A stretch of 64,000 nucleotides of DNA from DATJFQ01 sp035492775 (GCA_035492775.1 DATJIW010000097.1:37250-101249); one strand, 5' to 3'. Numbered from the stretch's first letter, positions 19,140 to 27,409 are shown. A program made the numbers and translations. Notes: generated by a model not told the origin, from the sequence alone.

Positions 19140-19898
19140 ATGGAACCAGCGGTTCAGACGCGCGGCCTCACGCGCAGCTTCGGTGCGCTTCGCGCGGTGG
19201 ACGGCATCGATTTGGAGGTCCCCACGGGGAGCTTCTATGGTTTTCTCGGGCCGAACGGCGCAGGCAAGTCGACGACGATCAAATTGCTGACGGGTCTGCT
19301 TCGGCCCTCGGGCGGCGAGATGCGCATCCTGGGCATCGATCCGATTGCCGATCCTGTTGCGGTCAAACGCCGCGTTGGCGTCGTACCCGAAGATCTCGCG
19401 CTGTTCGATCGGCTGACGGCGGCAGAAACGCTGACCTTCATCGGGCAGGTCCACGGGATCCCGACGGAAACGTTTCAGAGCCGTTCAGCGGACCTGCTCT
19501 CGCTGATGGATTTGACGACCGCGGCGACGACGCTGGTCGCTGATTTCTCGCATGGGATGCGGAAGAAGCTCGCGCTGGCGGCGGCGCTGCTGCCCGCTCC
19601 GAAGCTGCTGTTCCTCGACGAACCGTTCGAAGGCATCGATGCCGTCGCGTCCCGGCAGATCAAGGATCTCCTTCAAGGATTCGTGTCGCGAGGTGGCACC
19701 ATCTTTCTGACGTCGCATATCCTCGAGATCGTGGAGCGCCTCTCGACGCACATCGGAGTGATCGCGAAGGGCCGCCTCGTCGCGCAGGGCCCGATCGAGA
19801 CCGTGCGTGCCGGCGGCGGGGGCGCCCAGACGCTCGAGGAACTCTTCATCGAGCTCGTCGGCGGCGAGCGGCCGGCGGCGGATCTCCACTGGCTCTAG
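19140..19898 (+). CDS. ABC transporter ATP-binding protein
   Basis: A 252-residue nucleotide-binding subunit on the cytosolic face. Walker A GPNGAGKSTT is at about 38-47, the Q-loop region is VGVVPEDLALFDRL (Glu in place of the usual Gln next to it), the signature-like segment is FSHGMRKKLALAAALL, Walker B is KLLFLDEPFEGID, and the H-loop is FLTSHILEIV. The signature is degenerate (SHGMR instead of LSGGQ), as in other drug/polymer exporter ATPases of the ABC-2 class. It is followed one base after its stop by a permease gene, so the two form one exporter. The cargo is unknown. Confidence 0.9.
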   Translation: MEPAVQTRGLTRSFGALRAVDGIDLEVPTGSFYGFLGPNGAGKSTTIKLLTGLLRPSGGEMRILGIDPIADPVAVKRRVGVVPEDLALFDRLTAAETLTFIGQVHGIPTETFQSRSADLLSLMDLTTAATTLVADFSHGMRKKLALAAALLPAPKLLFLDEPFEGIDAVASRQIKDLLQGFVSRGGTIFLTSHILEIVERLSTHIGVIAKGRLVAQGPIETVRAGGGGAQTLEELFIELVGGERPAADLHWL

Positions 19899-19899
19899 C

Positions 19900-21579
19900 G
19901 TGCGCATACTCCGCGCGTTCGTGTGGCTCCGATGGCGCGTGCTCGTCAATGCGCTGGAACGAACCGGCGCGCGCGACGCAATCGATCGCCTGTCGCTCGC
20001 GGTCGAGAATCTCGGCCCGATCATCGCGCTGCTCCTGCTCGTTCCCTCCGCGCTCGGCATGACCGTGCTGGGCGCGGCCGCGGGATTCGGGCTCGCGACG
20101 GGATCCTGGCAACTGCCCTTCGAAGTGCTCCGGTATCTGCTGCTGGCGGCGCTGGCCTTCTCTGTAGTGGGGCCGATCGTGCTGCCGTCGGGCGACGCGG
20201 GTAATCCAACGCGATACCTCCTGCTGCCGGTCCCGCGAACACTTTTGTATCTCGCGCACCTCGTCGGAGCGCTCGCGGATCCCTGGATCCTGCTGAGCCT
20301 TCCCGCCGTGATCGGCGTGGCGATCGGAATGCTCGCCGGCGCGCACGCTGTCGCTGGAGTGATTGCGTTCGCGGCCGGGCTCGCGTTCGTGGCCGTGCTC
20401 GGCGGCGTGAGCTCGCTCACCTCCTCGGTCGTGCACCTGCTCCTGCGAAACCGCCGCCGCGGCGAGATCGTGATGCTGCTGCTGGTGCTGATCCTTCCGC
20501 TGATCGGCCTCGTACCGTCCGTCATGCGGGCGGAGCATCGCCGGGGACGCGCCCGCGGTCACGTGGAGCGTACGGTCCATACGCCGACGGAGTTCGAACG
20601 TGTCACGGCGCGTGTCGCGTCGTATGTACCCTCGGAGCTGTACCGGCAGGCGAACACGGCAGCGATTGCCCAGACATCGACGGCGGCGCCGCCGCTGATG
20701 CTGCTGGTCCTCATCGCGGCGGCGCTTCAGGTGCTCGGATACGCCGCGTTCTCGCGCGTCCTCGACATGCCGCAGACGCTTGGAGTGCGCCGCGGAGCGG
20801 CATTCGGGGGCCTCTGGGGCCGGAGGATACCGGGCATGACCGCCGGCGCCTCCGCGGTCGCGCTGACGCAGCTGCGTCTCGCGTTGCGCAGCACGCGGGG
20901 CCGCTCGGTCCTGATGAGCCCGATCATGATTCTCGCGGTGTTCGGCACGCTCATCTACCGCCGGGGCGGTATGCCGTTCGCCGGATTCAACGTGAACGAC
21001 GGATTGACTCTCGGCAGTTTCGCGAGCTTCATTGCGCTACTCGCCATTCTTCCGTTCGCCGCCAATCAGTTCGCCATCGATCGCGCAGGTTTCACGCGGC
21101 AGATGCTGTCGCCGCTCGGCATCGGCGAGCTGCTGGCGGGCAAAGCCGTCGGCAACGCGCTCATCTGCGCCGGCCCCGCCATCGTCTGTGTGGCCATTTC
21201 AGCGGCGGTTTTCCCAGGCGGTCACCCTGCCTTGTGGCTCGCGCTGCCGCTTGCATGGCTCGCGACGTACCTCCTCGTAGCCCCCGTGGCTGCGGCGCTG
21301 TCCGCGATCTTTCCACGCGAAGTCGACCTGAGCAGGATCGGAAACGGCAGCAACGCGCATCAGGCCGCTGGTTTGCTCGGGATGCTGACGCTCGTGGCCT
21401 CGGGCACGCCGTCTCTCTTGCTCGTACTGTTCGCCACCCGCTGGCTGCACCGGCCCGCCCTCGCGCCGCTCTTTATGTTCGGCTGGTGCCTTGTCGCGCT
21501 CGCTATCTGCTGGGCGCTGTTCGTGCCGGTTCGCAAGCTGGTCGCCAGACGCTGCGAAACACTCGCTCAGTACTACTGA
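19900..21579 (+). CDS. ABC-2-type transporter permease
   Basis: A 559-residue polytopic membrane protein that pairs with the preceding ATPase. The GTG at 19900, one base after the ATPase stop, is chosen as start (the frame is open further upstream but only as a shadow of the ATPase gene). About twelve hydrophobic segments are visible in two blocks, for example PIIALLLLVPSALGMTVLG, YLLLAALAFSVVGPIVL, GEIVMLLLVLILPLIGLV, and later SPIMILAVFGTLIY, FASFIALLAILPF and AALSAIF-flanking segments. Block one is separated from block two by a hydrophilic loop (about 215-280). Substrate is unknown. Confidence 0.85.
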   Translation: MRILRAFVWLRWRVLVNALERTGARDAIDRLSLAVENLGPIIALLLLVPSALGMTVLGAAAGFGLATGSWQLPFEVLRYLLLAALAFSVVGPIVLPSGDAGNPTRYLLLPVPRTLLYLAHLVGALADPWILLSLPAVIGVAIGMLAGAHAVAGVIAFAAGLAFVAVLGGVSSLTSSVVHLLLRNRRRGEIVMLLLVLILPLIGLVPSVMRAEHRRGRARGHVERTVHTPTEFERVTARVASYVPSELYRQANTAAIAQTSTAAPPLMLLVLIAAALQVLGYAAFSRVLDMPQTLGVRRGAAFGGLWGRRIPGMTAGASAVALTQLRLALRSTRGRSVLMSPIMILAVFGTLIYRRGGMPFAGFNVNDGLTLGSFASFIALLAILPFAANQFAIDRAGFTRQMLSPLGIGELLAGKAVGNALICAGPAIVCVAISAAVFPGGHPALWLALPLAWLATYLLVAPVAAALSAIFPREVDLSRIGNGSNAHQAAGLLGMLTLVASGTPSLLLVLFATRWLHRPALAPLFMFGWCLVALAICWALFVPVRKLVARRCETLAQYY

Positions 21580-21616
21580 AGCACGCGGGCACAGGCATTG
21601 CTGCGCTCAGGCCGCG

Positions 21617-23098
21617 ATGCCCAGGTCTCTCACGAAGCTGCGGCGCCTCATGCGGGGGCGTTTCGGTCTCTCTGAGTTCCGGCCCGGTCAGCAGGAGGTC
21701 GTGCGCGCGATGGTTGACGGGCACGACGCGATCGCCATCATGCCGACCGGCGCGGGCAAGTCGCTGTGCTATCAGCTGCCCGCCCTCCATCTTCCGGGGA
21801 CGACGATCGTCGTGTCGCCGCTCATCGCGCTGATGAAGGACCAGGCGGACAAACTGCGGGATCTCGGCGTCACCGCGCAGGCGATCAACTCGACGCTGAC
21901 CGCGAGGGAGATTCAGGCGGCGCTCGACGCGATCCGCGCGGGGACCATCGATTTCGTGTTCGCCACGCCGGAGCGACTCGAGGATCCGGCCTTCCTCGAC
22001 ATGCTGCGCGAGATTGAGATCGATCTGTTCGTCGTCGACGAAGCGCATTGCCTGTCTGAATGGGGCCACGATTTTCGTCCCGCGTTCCTGTCGCTGGGAG
22101 CTGCGATCCGTTCGTTGCGGCACCCGCCCGTGCTGGCGCTGACGGCGACCGCCACCGATCGCGTCATCGCAGACATCGTCAAACAGCTCGACCTGCGCGA
22201 TCCCGTGCACGTCAACATGGGCATCTACCGCCCGAATCTGCACTTCGCGGTCGAGCACACGCCGAGCGATGCGCGCAAACAGCGCACGCTCGTCGAACGG
22301 CTGCGCGCCGCGCACGGCGCCGGGATCGTTTACGTCGCCACCATCAAACATTGCGAGGAAGTGGCGCGCGTGCTCGAAATCGAGGGGCTGAGCGTCGGGA
22401 GGTATCACGGACGCCTCGGAAAGACGGTCCGCTCGGAAACGCAGGATCGCTTCATGCGGGGCGAGTTGCAGACCATCGTGGCGACGAACGCCTTCGGGAT
22501 GGGAATCGACAAGCCGGACATCCGGTTCGTGATCCATTACGACATGCCGGGGTCCCTCGAGTCGTATTACCAGGAGGCGGGTCGGGCGGGCCGCGACGGC
22601 GGCGCCGCCGAGTGCGTGCTCCTCTACAAGATCGAGGATCGTCGAACGCACCAGTTCTTCATGGGTGGCAAATACCCGGGAGCAGAGGCGCTGCTCGGCG
22701 TGCGCGACGCACTGATGCGAGCCAACGCCGCGTCGGTCCCGGCGCCGCTCTCCGCAATCCAGGAGCTCTCGGCGCCCGTCCCGGCAAACAAGGTGCGATC
22801 GATCCTGTCGATGATGAAAGAACAGCGGCTCGTTCGTGAACTGCGAGGCGCCAGGTTCCGGCTGCTGACGGGTGACGAGATTCCAATCGAGCGGCTCGAG
22901 GCCGTGGCGAAACAGTACGGCGATCGTCAGGACGCGGACCGCGCAAAACTCGAACGGATGGAGCAGTACGCCCGGAGCGCAACATGCCGGTGGAAGCTGC
23001 TGCTCGAATATTTCGGAGAGTCAGAAGGTTTCGATCGATGCGGGACGTGCGACAACTGCGTGATGCCGATGCAGGAGCGCCTCGGGATCGCCGGGTAG
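21617..23098 (+). CDS. recQ: RecQ-family ATP-dependent DNA helicase (short form)
   Basis: A 493-residue superfamily 2 helicase. Motif 0 is FRPGQQEVV, Walker A MPTGAGKS (42-49), DEAH box VVDEAHCLSEWGHDFRP (139-155), TATAT motif III, and motif VI YYQEAGRAGRDG. The C-terminal zinc site is Cys457, Cys475, Cys478 and Cys481. The protein stops 12 residues after the last zinc Cys: it lacks the usual RQC winged helix after the zinc site and the HRDC domain. A helical segment (about 380-455) precedes the zinc motif instead. It probably unwinds DNA in recombination and replication-fork repair. It starts 37 bases after the ABC permease. Confidence 0.92.
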   Translation: MPRSLTKLRRLMRGRFGLSEFRPGQQEVVRAMVDGHDAIAIMPTGAGKSLCYQLPALHLPGTTIVVSPLIALMKDQADKLRDLGVTAQAINSTLTAREIQAALDAIRAGTIDFVFATPERLEDPAFLDMLREIEIDLFVVDEAHCLSEWGHDFRPAFLSLGAAIRSLRHPPVLALTATATDRVIADIVKQLDLRDPVHVNMGIYRPNLHFAVEHTPSDARKQRTLVERLRAAHGAGIVYVATIKHCEEVARVLEIEGLSVGRYHGRLGKTVRSETQDRFMRGELQTIVATNAFGMGIDKPDIRFVIHYDMPGSLESYYQEAGRAGRDGGAAECVLLYKIEDRRTHQFFMGGKYPGAEALLGVRDALMRANAASVPAPLSAIQELSAPVPANKVRSILSMMKEQRLVRELRGARFRLLTGDEIPIERLEAVAKQYGDRQDADRAKLERMEQYARSATCRWKLLLEYFGESEGFDRCGTCDNCVMPMQERLGIAG

Positions 23099-23103
23099 CC
23101 CGG

Positions 23104-23583
23104 CTAGGTGGAAAATCGCCGCTCCGCCCACCACCACGCGGCCAGCGCTGTTCCAAAGAAGGCCGATCCGACCACGTAGGTCACCAGTGACGGAACGGCG
23201 GGCGACGGCTGATGCTCACCTGCACGCGCGACGAAGTCGACCCCGCGCGAGATCGCGGACGCGACCGTCGAGAAGTTGAAGAGCGCGACGATCCCCCCGA
23301 CGACAACGAGGAGCCCGCACACCAGCAGGAGGTTGAAGACGCGGTCGACCTGCTGCTCGGACCTCCACCGCTCGCTCCGGATGCGCGACGACACCGCTGC
23401 CGTGAAACGGGGAGGAGCCGGCGGCGCCTCCCACGATTCGAGCATGGCTTCGACACGCCGGGCCGTGGCAAGTGCGGAGGCACACCGCACGCAGCCTTCG
23501 ACATGGCGGCGGAACTCCTCCGTCACCGGCTGCTCATCGGCCGCCACGGCTTCGATCTGATCCTGGATCTGCGCGCACGTCAT
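23104..23583 (-). CDS. Anti-sigma factor, zinc-finger (ZAS) membrane protein
   Basis: A 159-residue protein partnering the ECF sigma gene that ends 16 bases upstream. The N-terminal cytosolic part carries His27-x3-Cys31-x2-Cys34 with Cys3 ahead of it, the classic zinc-binding anti-sigma (ZAS) layout. A linker rich in Ala/Pro leads to two transmembrane helices (FNLLLVCGLLVVVGGIVALF and LVTYVVGSAFFGTALAAWWW). Known ZAS proteins hold the sigma factor at the membrane and release it on envelope or redox stress. The signal here is unknown, and the periplasmic part is only a short loop, which favours a membrane or cytosolic signal. Confidence 0.88.
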   Translation of the reverse strand: MTCAQIQDQIEAVAADEQPVTEEFRRHVEGCVRCASALATARRVEAMLESWEAPPAPPRFTAAVSSRIRSERWRSEQQVDRVFNLLLVCGLLVVVGGIVALFNFSTVASAISRGVDFVARAGEHQPSPAVPSLVTYVVGSAFFGTALAAWWWAERRFST

Positions 23584-23599
23584 CGGTCTGATCCGGTCT

Positions 23600-24142
23600 T
23601 CAGTGCGTCTCGTCGAGCAGTTCCCTCAGCCTGCGCTTCGCGCGGTGGAGGTGCGTCTTCACCGTCCCCAGTGGAATGTCGAGAGCTTCCGCCAGTGCCT
23701 CGTATTGCACGCCGCCAAGATGGTGCGCGGCGATGAGCACCCGGTACTGATCCGGCAGTTTTGCCATCGCCTTCTCCAGCCGGTCCCGCAATTCCATCTC
23801 TGCGAACGACGCGTCGTCGCGCCGCGGTTCGATCGGGCGTCCCCCGCGGTCGTCGTCCAGCGATACCTCCCGCGGCCGCCGCGATCTCGCCTGCGAGCAG
23901 ACGTTGATCACGATGCGATAGATCCACGTCGAGAGCCGCGCCTCGCCGCGGAAGTACGGCAATCCGCGGTGGATCTTCAGGAACACTTCCTGCGCCAGGT
24001 CGTCGGCCTGCGACCGATCGGGCCCGAGACGCCAGATCATCGCGTGCACCAGGTCCTTGTGGCCATCGACGAGATCCGCGAACGCCCGCTCGTCTCCCGT
24101 GCGGCAGCGTTCGATCAGCGCGCGTTCGGCGTCCTGGTCCAT
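23600..24142 (-). CDS. ECF RNA polymerase sigma factor (RpoE-like)
   Basis: A 180-residue two-domain sigma factor. Region 2 includes AFADLVDGHKDLVHAMIWRL, DDLAQEVFLKIHRGL and the promoter-melting FRGEARLSTWIYRIVINVC. Region 4 is the helix-turn-helix LPDQYRVLIAAHHLGGVQYEALAEAL followed by PLGTVKTHLHRAKRRLREL, which reads the -35 element. It is the first gene of an operon with the anti-sigma gene. In front of it and of the facing membrane gene stand mirrored TGAAAC and TCTAA elements, the expected promoter type of RpoE/SigW-like sigmas, so it probably drives its own operon and the gene across the way. Confidence 0.93.
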   Translation of the reverse strand: MDQDAERALIERCRTGDERAFADLVDGHKDLVHAMIWRLGPDRSQADDLAQEVFLKIHRGLPYFRGEARLSTWIYRIVINVCSQARSRRPREVSLDDDRGGRPIEPRRDDASFAEMELRDRLEKAMAKLPDQYRVLIAAHHLGGVQYEALAEALDIPLGTVKTHLHRAKRRLRELLDETH

Positions 24143-24176
24143 GCTATGGGACAGTCACGCGCGCACGTCCATCTTC

Positions 24177-24254
24177 GGGATTAGAGCGCAGGCGCTTCCC
24201 CATTGTTTCACCGGACGCGCTGAAACAATCGCCGAACCCGCACGGTCTAATCCC
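24177..24254. promoter_or_regulatory. Mirror-symmetric divergent ECF-type promoter pair
   Basis: Four 9-base arms lie symmetrically about 24215.5. The inner arms are ATTGTTTCA (24202-24210) and TGAAACAAT (24221-24229). The outer arms are GGGATTAGA (24177-24185) and TCTAATCCC (24246-24254). Rightwards this reads TGAAAC, 17 bases from 24227 to 24243, then GGTCTAA; leftwards the same arrangement appears. TGAAAC (-35) and TCTAA (-10) with 16-17 base spacing is the known ECF promoter type. The right promoter would start the mRNA for the 24275 gene, with a Shine-Dalgarno AGGAGG at about 24265-24270; the left one would serve the sigma operon. Confidence 0.7.
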
Positions 24255-24274
24255 ATTGACGGCCAGGAGGGCGC

Positions 24275-24754
24275 GTGAACGACCAATTTGCCGGAATTGT
24301 CCTTTGTCTGCTCGTGCTGGGTGCCGTGGTCTTGATCGGAATGGCACTCCGAGGCCGCCAGCGCCTGCGCGAATTCGCAGTCCGCGAGCGAATCGCGATG
24401 ATCGAGCGCGGATTGATGCCCCCTCCGGAGGTCGATCCGGAGCGTTTCGACCGGGGACTACTCCTCGCCGCCGCGTTGCAGCGCGCGTCGAATCCAAAGG
24501 GGACGCGTTACCGTTCGATGGGTGTGATGCTGATGGGGCTTGGCGGGGCGTTGTTCATGCTCCTGGCCTTCGCCGGCGGGATCATGGACATCGCCTTTGG
24601 TGTGGCCGGCGGCGTCATCGTGCTCGGATTGGCCGCCTACATCAACGGCATTCTGGTATCCAATGACGTTCCAACGCCTGTCAGCGCTCCTCCGCCCCGA
24701 CCGGCGGCACCGGCTGCGGCGGTCGTCCAACCGCCGGACAACGTCGCCCCATAG
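24275..24754 (+). CDS. Membrane protein, divergent partner of the ECF sigma operon
   Basis: A 159-residue protein. TM1 (GIVLCLLVLGAVVLIGMAL) is followed by a cytosolic segment RQRLREFAVRERIAMIERGLMPPPEV, then two TMs (SMGVMLMGLGGALFMLLAFAGG, IAFGVAGGVIVLGLAAYINGIL) and a Pro/Ala-rich tail. The short TM1 plus ERxxMIERGxxPP pattern resembles DUF6249-type proteins often found beside ECF sigma factors; that label is tentative. The start is GTG at 24275 behind a good AGGAGG. It is expected to belong to the regulon of the facing sigma factor. Function is unknown; it could sense or respond to envelope stress. Confidence 0.8.
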   Translation: MNDQFAGIVLCLLVLGAVVLIGMALRGRQRLREFAVRERIAMIERGLMPPPEVDPERFDRGLLLAAALQRASNPKGTRYRSMGVMLMGLGGALFMLLAFAGGIMDIAFGVAGGVIVLGLAAYINGILVSNDVPTPVSAPPPRPAAPAAAVVQPPDNVAP

Positions 24755-25038
24755 CTGTGCCTTTTTTCGTGTCGTGTATCACGGGCTACTCACTTGGCTG
24801 GCGGACGAGGTAACGAACTCCACAAAACCCACGTAAAACGTCGTTATTGCGCCGCCGAGCGGCTGACTTTCAGGTGGCACCCACGTTGCTCTAGGTAAGG
24901 GCGTCCGGTCACGAAAGCGGCCGGGCCTACCGCTCCGGCGTTCCGCCAGGGCAACCGCCCCGCCACCACACCCTGCCAACAGGCTGCAGGGAGCGTCTTC
25001 GGACCTCCCTGTCCTGCCATCCTTTCCTGAATTGGCGC

Positions 25039-25944
25039 TCAGATCCGCGGCGCGGGCGCGGCGGGAATCTCCTCTGGACGATGGCGTCGCAATCGCGCGT
25101 TGGCGGCTGTGACTTCGACGCCATAGAGGAATAGAACGGCGCACGTATACACCCAGACGAGGAACACCACGACCGCCGCTATCGAGCCGTGGACGTTCGT
25201 CAACCGATCCATGCTGACGCGCAGATACCACGAGAAACCGAACAGCGCACCGCGCCACAGCAGACCCGTGACGACGGCGCCCACCCAGACGTCACGAAAA
25301 CGCACTTCCGCATTCGGGACGAAGTAGAAGATGAGGCCCACGACGAGGATGAACACCACCGTGCTGCCGATCTTCACCGCGATGTTCTGCAGGACTGTGA
25401 GCGCGGGCGTTCGCACGAGGACGACGGCGAACCAGCGCGCCTCGATCACGTTGATGGCGCTGACCAGCAGCAGACCGCCGAGCAGCAGCACGCTGGCGGC
25501 GATCAGCATCAGGAGCGCGATCAGCTTGTGGCGGAAGTAGCTCGGTTGTTTCTCGACGCCCCACGCGTGGTTCACCGCGGACGTGATCGCGCTGAACACG
25601 CCCATGGCCGCCCAGATCATCACCACGCTTCCGGCGACGCCCAGCCGGAGCCTGGCCTGTTGCAGCGCGTCGAGCTGCGCGGTGACGAACTCAAAGTGTC
25701 TCGGGAAGTAGCGCAGCACGAAGCCGAGGATCTCGGCGCGATCGCCGACGTCGACAGTGACGCTACCGAGGATGGAGAACGCGAGAAGGAAGAAGGGAAA
25801 GAGCGACAGCAGCGCGTAGTAGGCGATGGAGGACGCGAAGGTGAGGTCGTTGGACTGGTAGATGCCGACCACACCGCGCCAGATGGCGAGACCCGTCAGA
25901 CGAATCTCGCCTCGGATACGTGAGGCCGTGCGCCGCCCGTCCAC
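25039..25944 (-). CDS. YihY/virulence factor BrkB family membrane protein
   Basis: A 301-residue inner-membrane protein with six predicted helices: the N-terminal ASSIAYYALLSLFPFFLLAFSILGSV region, a helix near GVAGSVVMIWAAMGVFSAITSAVN, and four more including LLLGGLLLVSAI, VVFILVVGLIFYFVP and AVVVFLVWVYTCAVLFLYG. The motif AxxIAYYxLLSLFP and VWVYTCAVLFLYGVEV are characteristic of BrkB/YihY. The family is often misnamed ribonuclease BN; its true role is not settled. A TATCAT box 6 bases before the GTG at 25944 supports that start. It is likely the last gene of a run of minus-strand envelope genes. Confidence 0.88.
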   Translation of the reverse strand: MDGRRTASRIRGEIRLTGLAIWRGVVGIYQSNDLTFASSIAYYALLSLFPFFLLAFSILGSVTVDVGDRAEILGFVLRYFPRHFEFVTAQLDALQQARLRLGVAGSVVMIWAAMGVFSAITSAVNHAWGVEKQPSYFRHKLIALLMLIAASVLLLGGLLLVSAINVIEARWFAVVLVRTPALTVLQNIAVKIGSTVVFILVVGLIFYFVPNAEVRFRDVWVGAVVTGLLWRGALFGFSWYLRVSMDRLTNVHGSIAAVVVFLVWVYTCAVLFLYGVEVTAANARLRRHRPEEIPAAPAPRI

Positions 25945-25956
25945 GGCCCGATGATA

Positions 25957-26157
25957 TCAACCCCTGTGGCCGCTCAGCTCCCAGGCGCGACGGGCTTCGC
26001 CGACCGCCCAGGCGGCCAGCGGCCCGCGCGCCCACGAGCGCGCGAGCTGCCACGCCAGGACGCGCAGCCGCGGCGTACGGAGCACCGCATACGCAGCGCT
26101 CACTGCCGCCGCCACCATCACGACGTTCGCCGTCGTGCGCGCCTGCTGTTCCGTCAT
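25957..26157 (-). CDS. Very small membrane-associated protein
   Basis: A 66-residue protein (TEQQARTTANVVMVAAAVSA start) with one hydrophobic helix in the first third (ANVVMVAAAVSAAYAVL) and a basic/aromatic remainder. It starts at ATG 26157, just after the YtxH-domain gene (stop 26168) and just before the BrkB gene, so it is probably part of the same minus-strand transcript. No family was recognised. The position and clean N-terminal helix suggest it is real. Confidence 0.6.
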   Translation of the reverse strand: MTEQQARTTANVVMVAAAVSAAYAVLRTPRLRVLAWQLARSWARGPLAAWAVGEARRAWELSGHRG

Positions 26158-26167
26158 CGCGTCGCCG

Positions 26168-26572
26168 TCAGCGCGTTCCCCCCGGCGTGCTCGTCGAACC
26201 GAGGTCACGATTGTGCGTGCCGCCCGTGCTGCCGGATGTGCTGCTTCCGGAATTGGACGTCGACGCTCCGCTCGTGCCCGTCGTGCCGGTGGCGCCCGAA
26301 GCCATGCTGCTCACGCTGGAGCGGGCCCGGTCGTACGCGTCGCGGCCACGGTCCACCATCTGGCTGACCTTGTCAGACGCCTGCTGATACGTATCGCCAG
26401 CCGTCGAGCGCAGCTTCCCCGCCGACTCGCCAAGCTGGGACCGCAGTTCGGATCCCGCCTTCGGCGCGAACAACATGCCGAGCCCCGCGCCTAGTACCGT
26501 GCCCGCCAGCAGCCCCATCAGGAACGAGCCGCCGCCTTCTTCCCGCTCATAGCGATCGTATTCGTATGCCAT
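26168..26572 (-). CDS. YtxH-domain small membrane protein
   Basis: A 134-residue protein. An acidic Tyr-rich N-terminus (AYEYDRYEREEGGGS) precedes a glycine-rich membrane helix (FLMGLLAGTVLGAGLGMLFAP) with the KAGSELRSQL continuation typical of YtxH proteins. An amphipathic helix (about 60-95) and a Ser/Thr/Gly-rich low-complexity tail follow. A strong AAGGAGGTTGC ribosome site lies directly before ATG 26572, which fixes the start although the frame is open upstream. YtxH proteins are linked to general stress response, but the molecular role is unknown. It is co-directional with a DUF948 gene and another YtxH-like gene. Confidence 0.82.
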   Translation of the reverse strand: MAYEYDRYEREEGGGSFLMGLLAGTVLGAGLGMLFAPKAGSELRSQLGESAGKLRSTAGDTYQQASDKVSQMVDRGRDAYDRARSSVSSMASGATGTTGTSGASTSNSGSSTSGSTGGTHNRDLGSTSTPGGTR

Positions 26573-26643
26573 GCAACCTCCTTGAATCCGTTCGTCGTCC
26601 GTCATCCGAGAGCCCGCCTCGCCGAAGCCAGGGGCGAAGCCGG

Positions 26644-27024
26644 TCACGCCTGCTGCAGCACCGACATGATCGCCGCGCGGACGCCGCGCACGATCCCGAC
26701 GGCCTGGTAGACCTTGTCGCGCACGGACGACCGCATCCGATCAGCCGTCTCATCCACTCGGTCGAAAGTGCCGGTAATGGCCTGGTCCACGCGCTCCGTC
26801 TGCTGGCTCACGCGTGCGGTAATCGACTGGACATCTGCAAGGATCGCGTCGACTTTGCGCCGCAGCGGCACGATCTCACGCAGCTCGAGGTCCGCCACGA
26901 ACTGCATCGCCCGGCGGTATGCCATGAAACCCGCAATCCCAACGCCGATGAGCAGCAACGCCTCGAGTACGCTCACCGCCGCCATGACGCCCAGCAGCAC
27001 GTTGGTCGTGTGGAGATCCGCCAC
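26644..27024 (-). CDS. DUF948-like membrane protein
   Basis: A 126-residue protein: one N-terminal TM (LLGVMAAVSVLEALLLIGVGIAGFM) and a long coiled-coil-like cytosolic helix (FVADLELREIVPLRRKVDAI, LADVQSITARVSQQTERVDQAI). This is the layout of DUF948 general-stress proteins, which often stand beside YtxH genes, as here. A good GGAGG ribosome site precedes the start. It lies about 70 bases before the YtxH gene and 13 bases after the next YtxH-like gene. The function is not known; the three genes probably act together at the membrane under stress. Confidence 0.8.
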   Translation of the reverse strand: MADLHTTNVLLGVMAAVSVLEALLLIGVGIAGFMAYRRAMQFVADLELREIVPLRRKVDAILADVQSITARVSQQTERVDQAITGTFDRVDETADRMRSSVRDKVYQAVGIVRGVRAAIMSVLQQA

Positions 27025-27036
27025 TACTGGCCTCCT

Positions 27037-27300
27037 TTAAGCCGACCAGCGGCCCTGCGCGGCGCCGGGCAGCGTGCCGCCCGTAATGTCACCGAGCGAG
27101 CGCCAGCCTTCATTCGCCGCCGTTCGTGCCTTCTCGACCGTTCCCCTCAACGCATGCATTTCGCGGATGAAATCGTCGAGCTTGGGTTCAATCTGGCTTC
27201 GCACACGCCGTCCCTGCTCGGTCAGATACAGCCAGCCCCAGATGCCGCCGGCGGCGGCGCCGAGCACGGTAGCCAGCAATACACGCGATCGCTCTTCCAC
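27037..27300 (-). CDS. YtxH-like small membrane protein
   Basis: An 87-residue protein starting at GTG 27300, chosen because AAGGAGGGCGAC lies immediately upstream; the frame is open a further 18 codons without similarity. An N-terminal Gly/Ala-rich helix (VLLATVLGAAAGGIWGWLYL) is followed by a basic TEQGRRVRSQIEPKLDDFIR and a helical tail. The ExGRRxRxxIEPxLDD wording resembles YtxH/gas-vesicle-like stress proteins. It appears to be the first gene of the minus-strand run that includes DUF948, YtxH, the 66-aa protein and BrkB. Confidence 0.75.
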   Translation of the reverse strand: MEERSRVLLATVLGAAAGGIWGWLYLTEQGRRVRSQIEPKLDDFIREMHALRGTVEKARTAANEGWRSLGDITGGTLPGAAQGRWSA

Positions 27301-27409
27301 GTCGCCCTCCTTCAACACTGCGGCGCCAGGAATGCGCGCACGCATCGCAAACACATCCGATGTATCAAACCGTGTGCCACGGCTTTCTCTCTAGCTGATA
27401 CGGCTGTAA

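Noticed and set aside
21503..22651. 382-codon minus-strand frame over recQ
   Set aside because: Opposite strand to clearly conserved helicase motifs; no domain or start signal.
21617..23098. Defence-island reading of recQ with neighbouring ABC genes
   Set aside because: No restriction, toxin, nuclease or retron partner is present; the helicase looks like a housekeeping RecQ-type enzyme.
24755..25038. Possible structured RNA (riboswitch-like pieces such as CACGAAAGC and GGGCCTACC) in the gap between convergent genes
   Set aside because: Both flanking genes run towards it, so there is no downstream gene to control, and only part of a c-di-GMP-type consensus could be matched by eye. A covariance-model scan would decide. 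Nothing else could be supported in this gap.
24779..25258. 159-codon minus-strand frame overlapping the BrkB gene end
   Set aside because: It overlaps a conserved gene in another frame and has no start signal or similarity.
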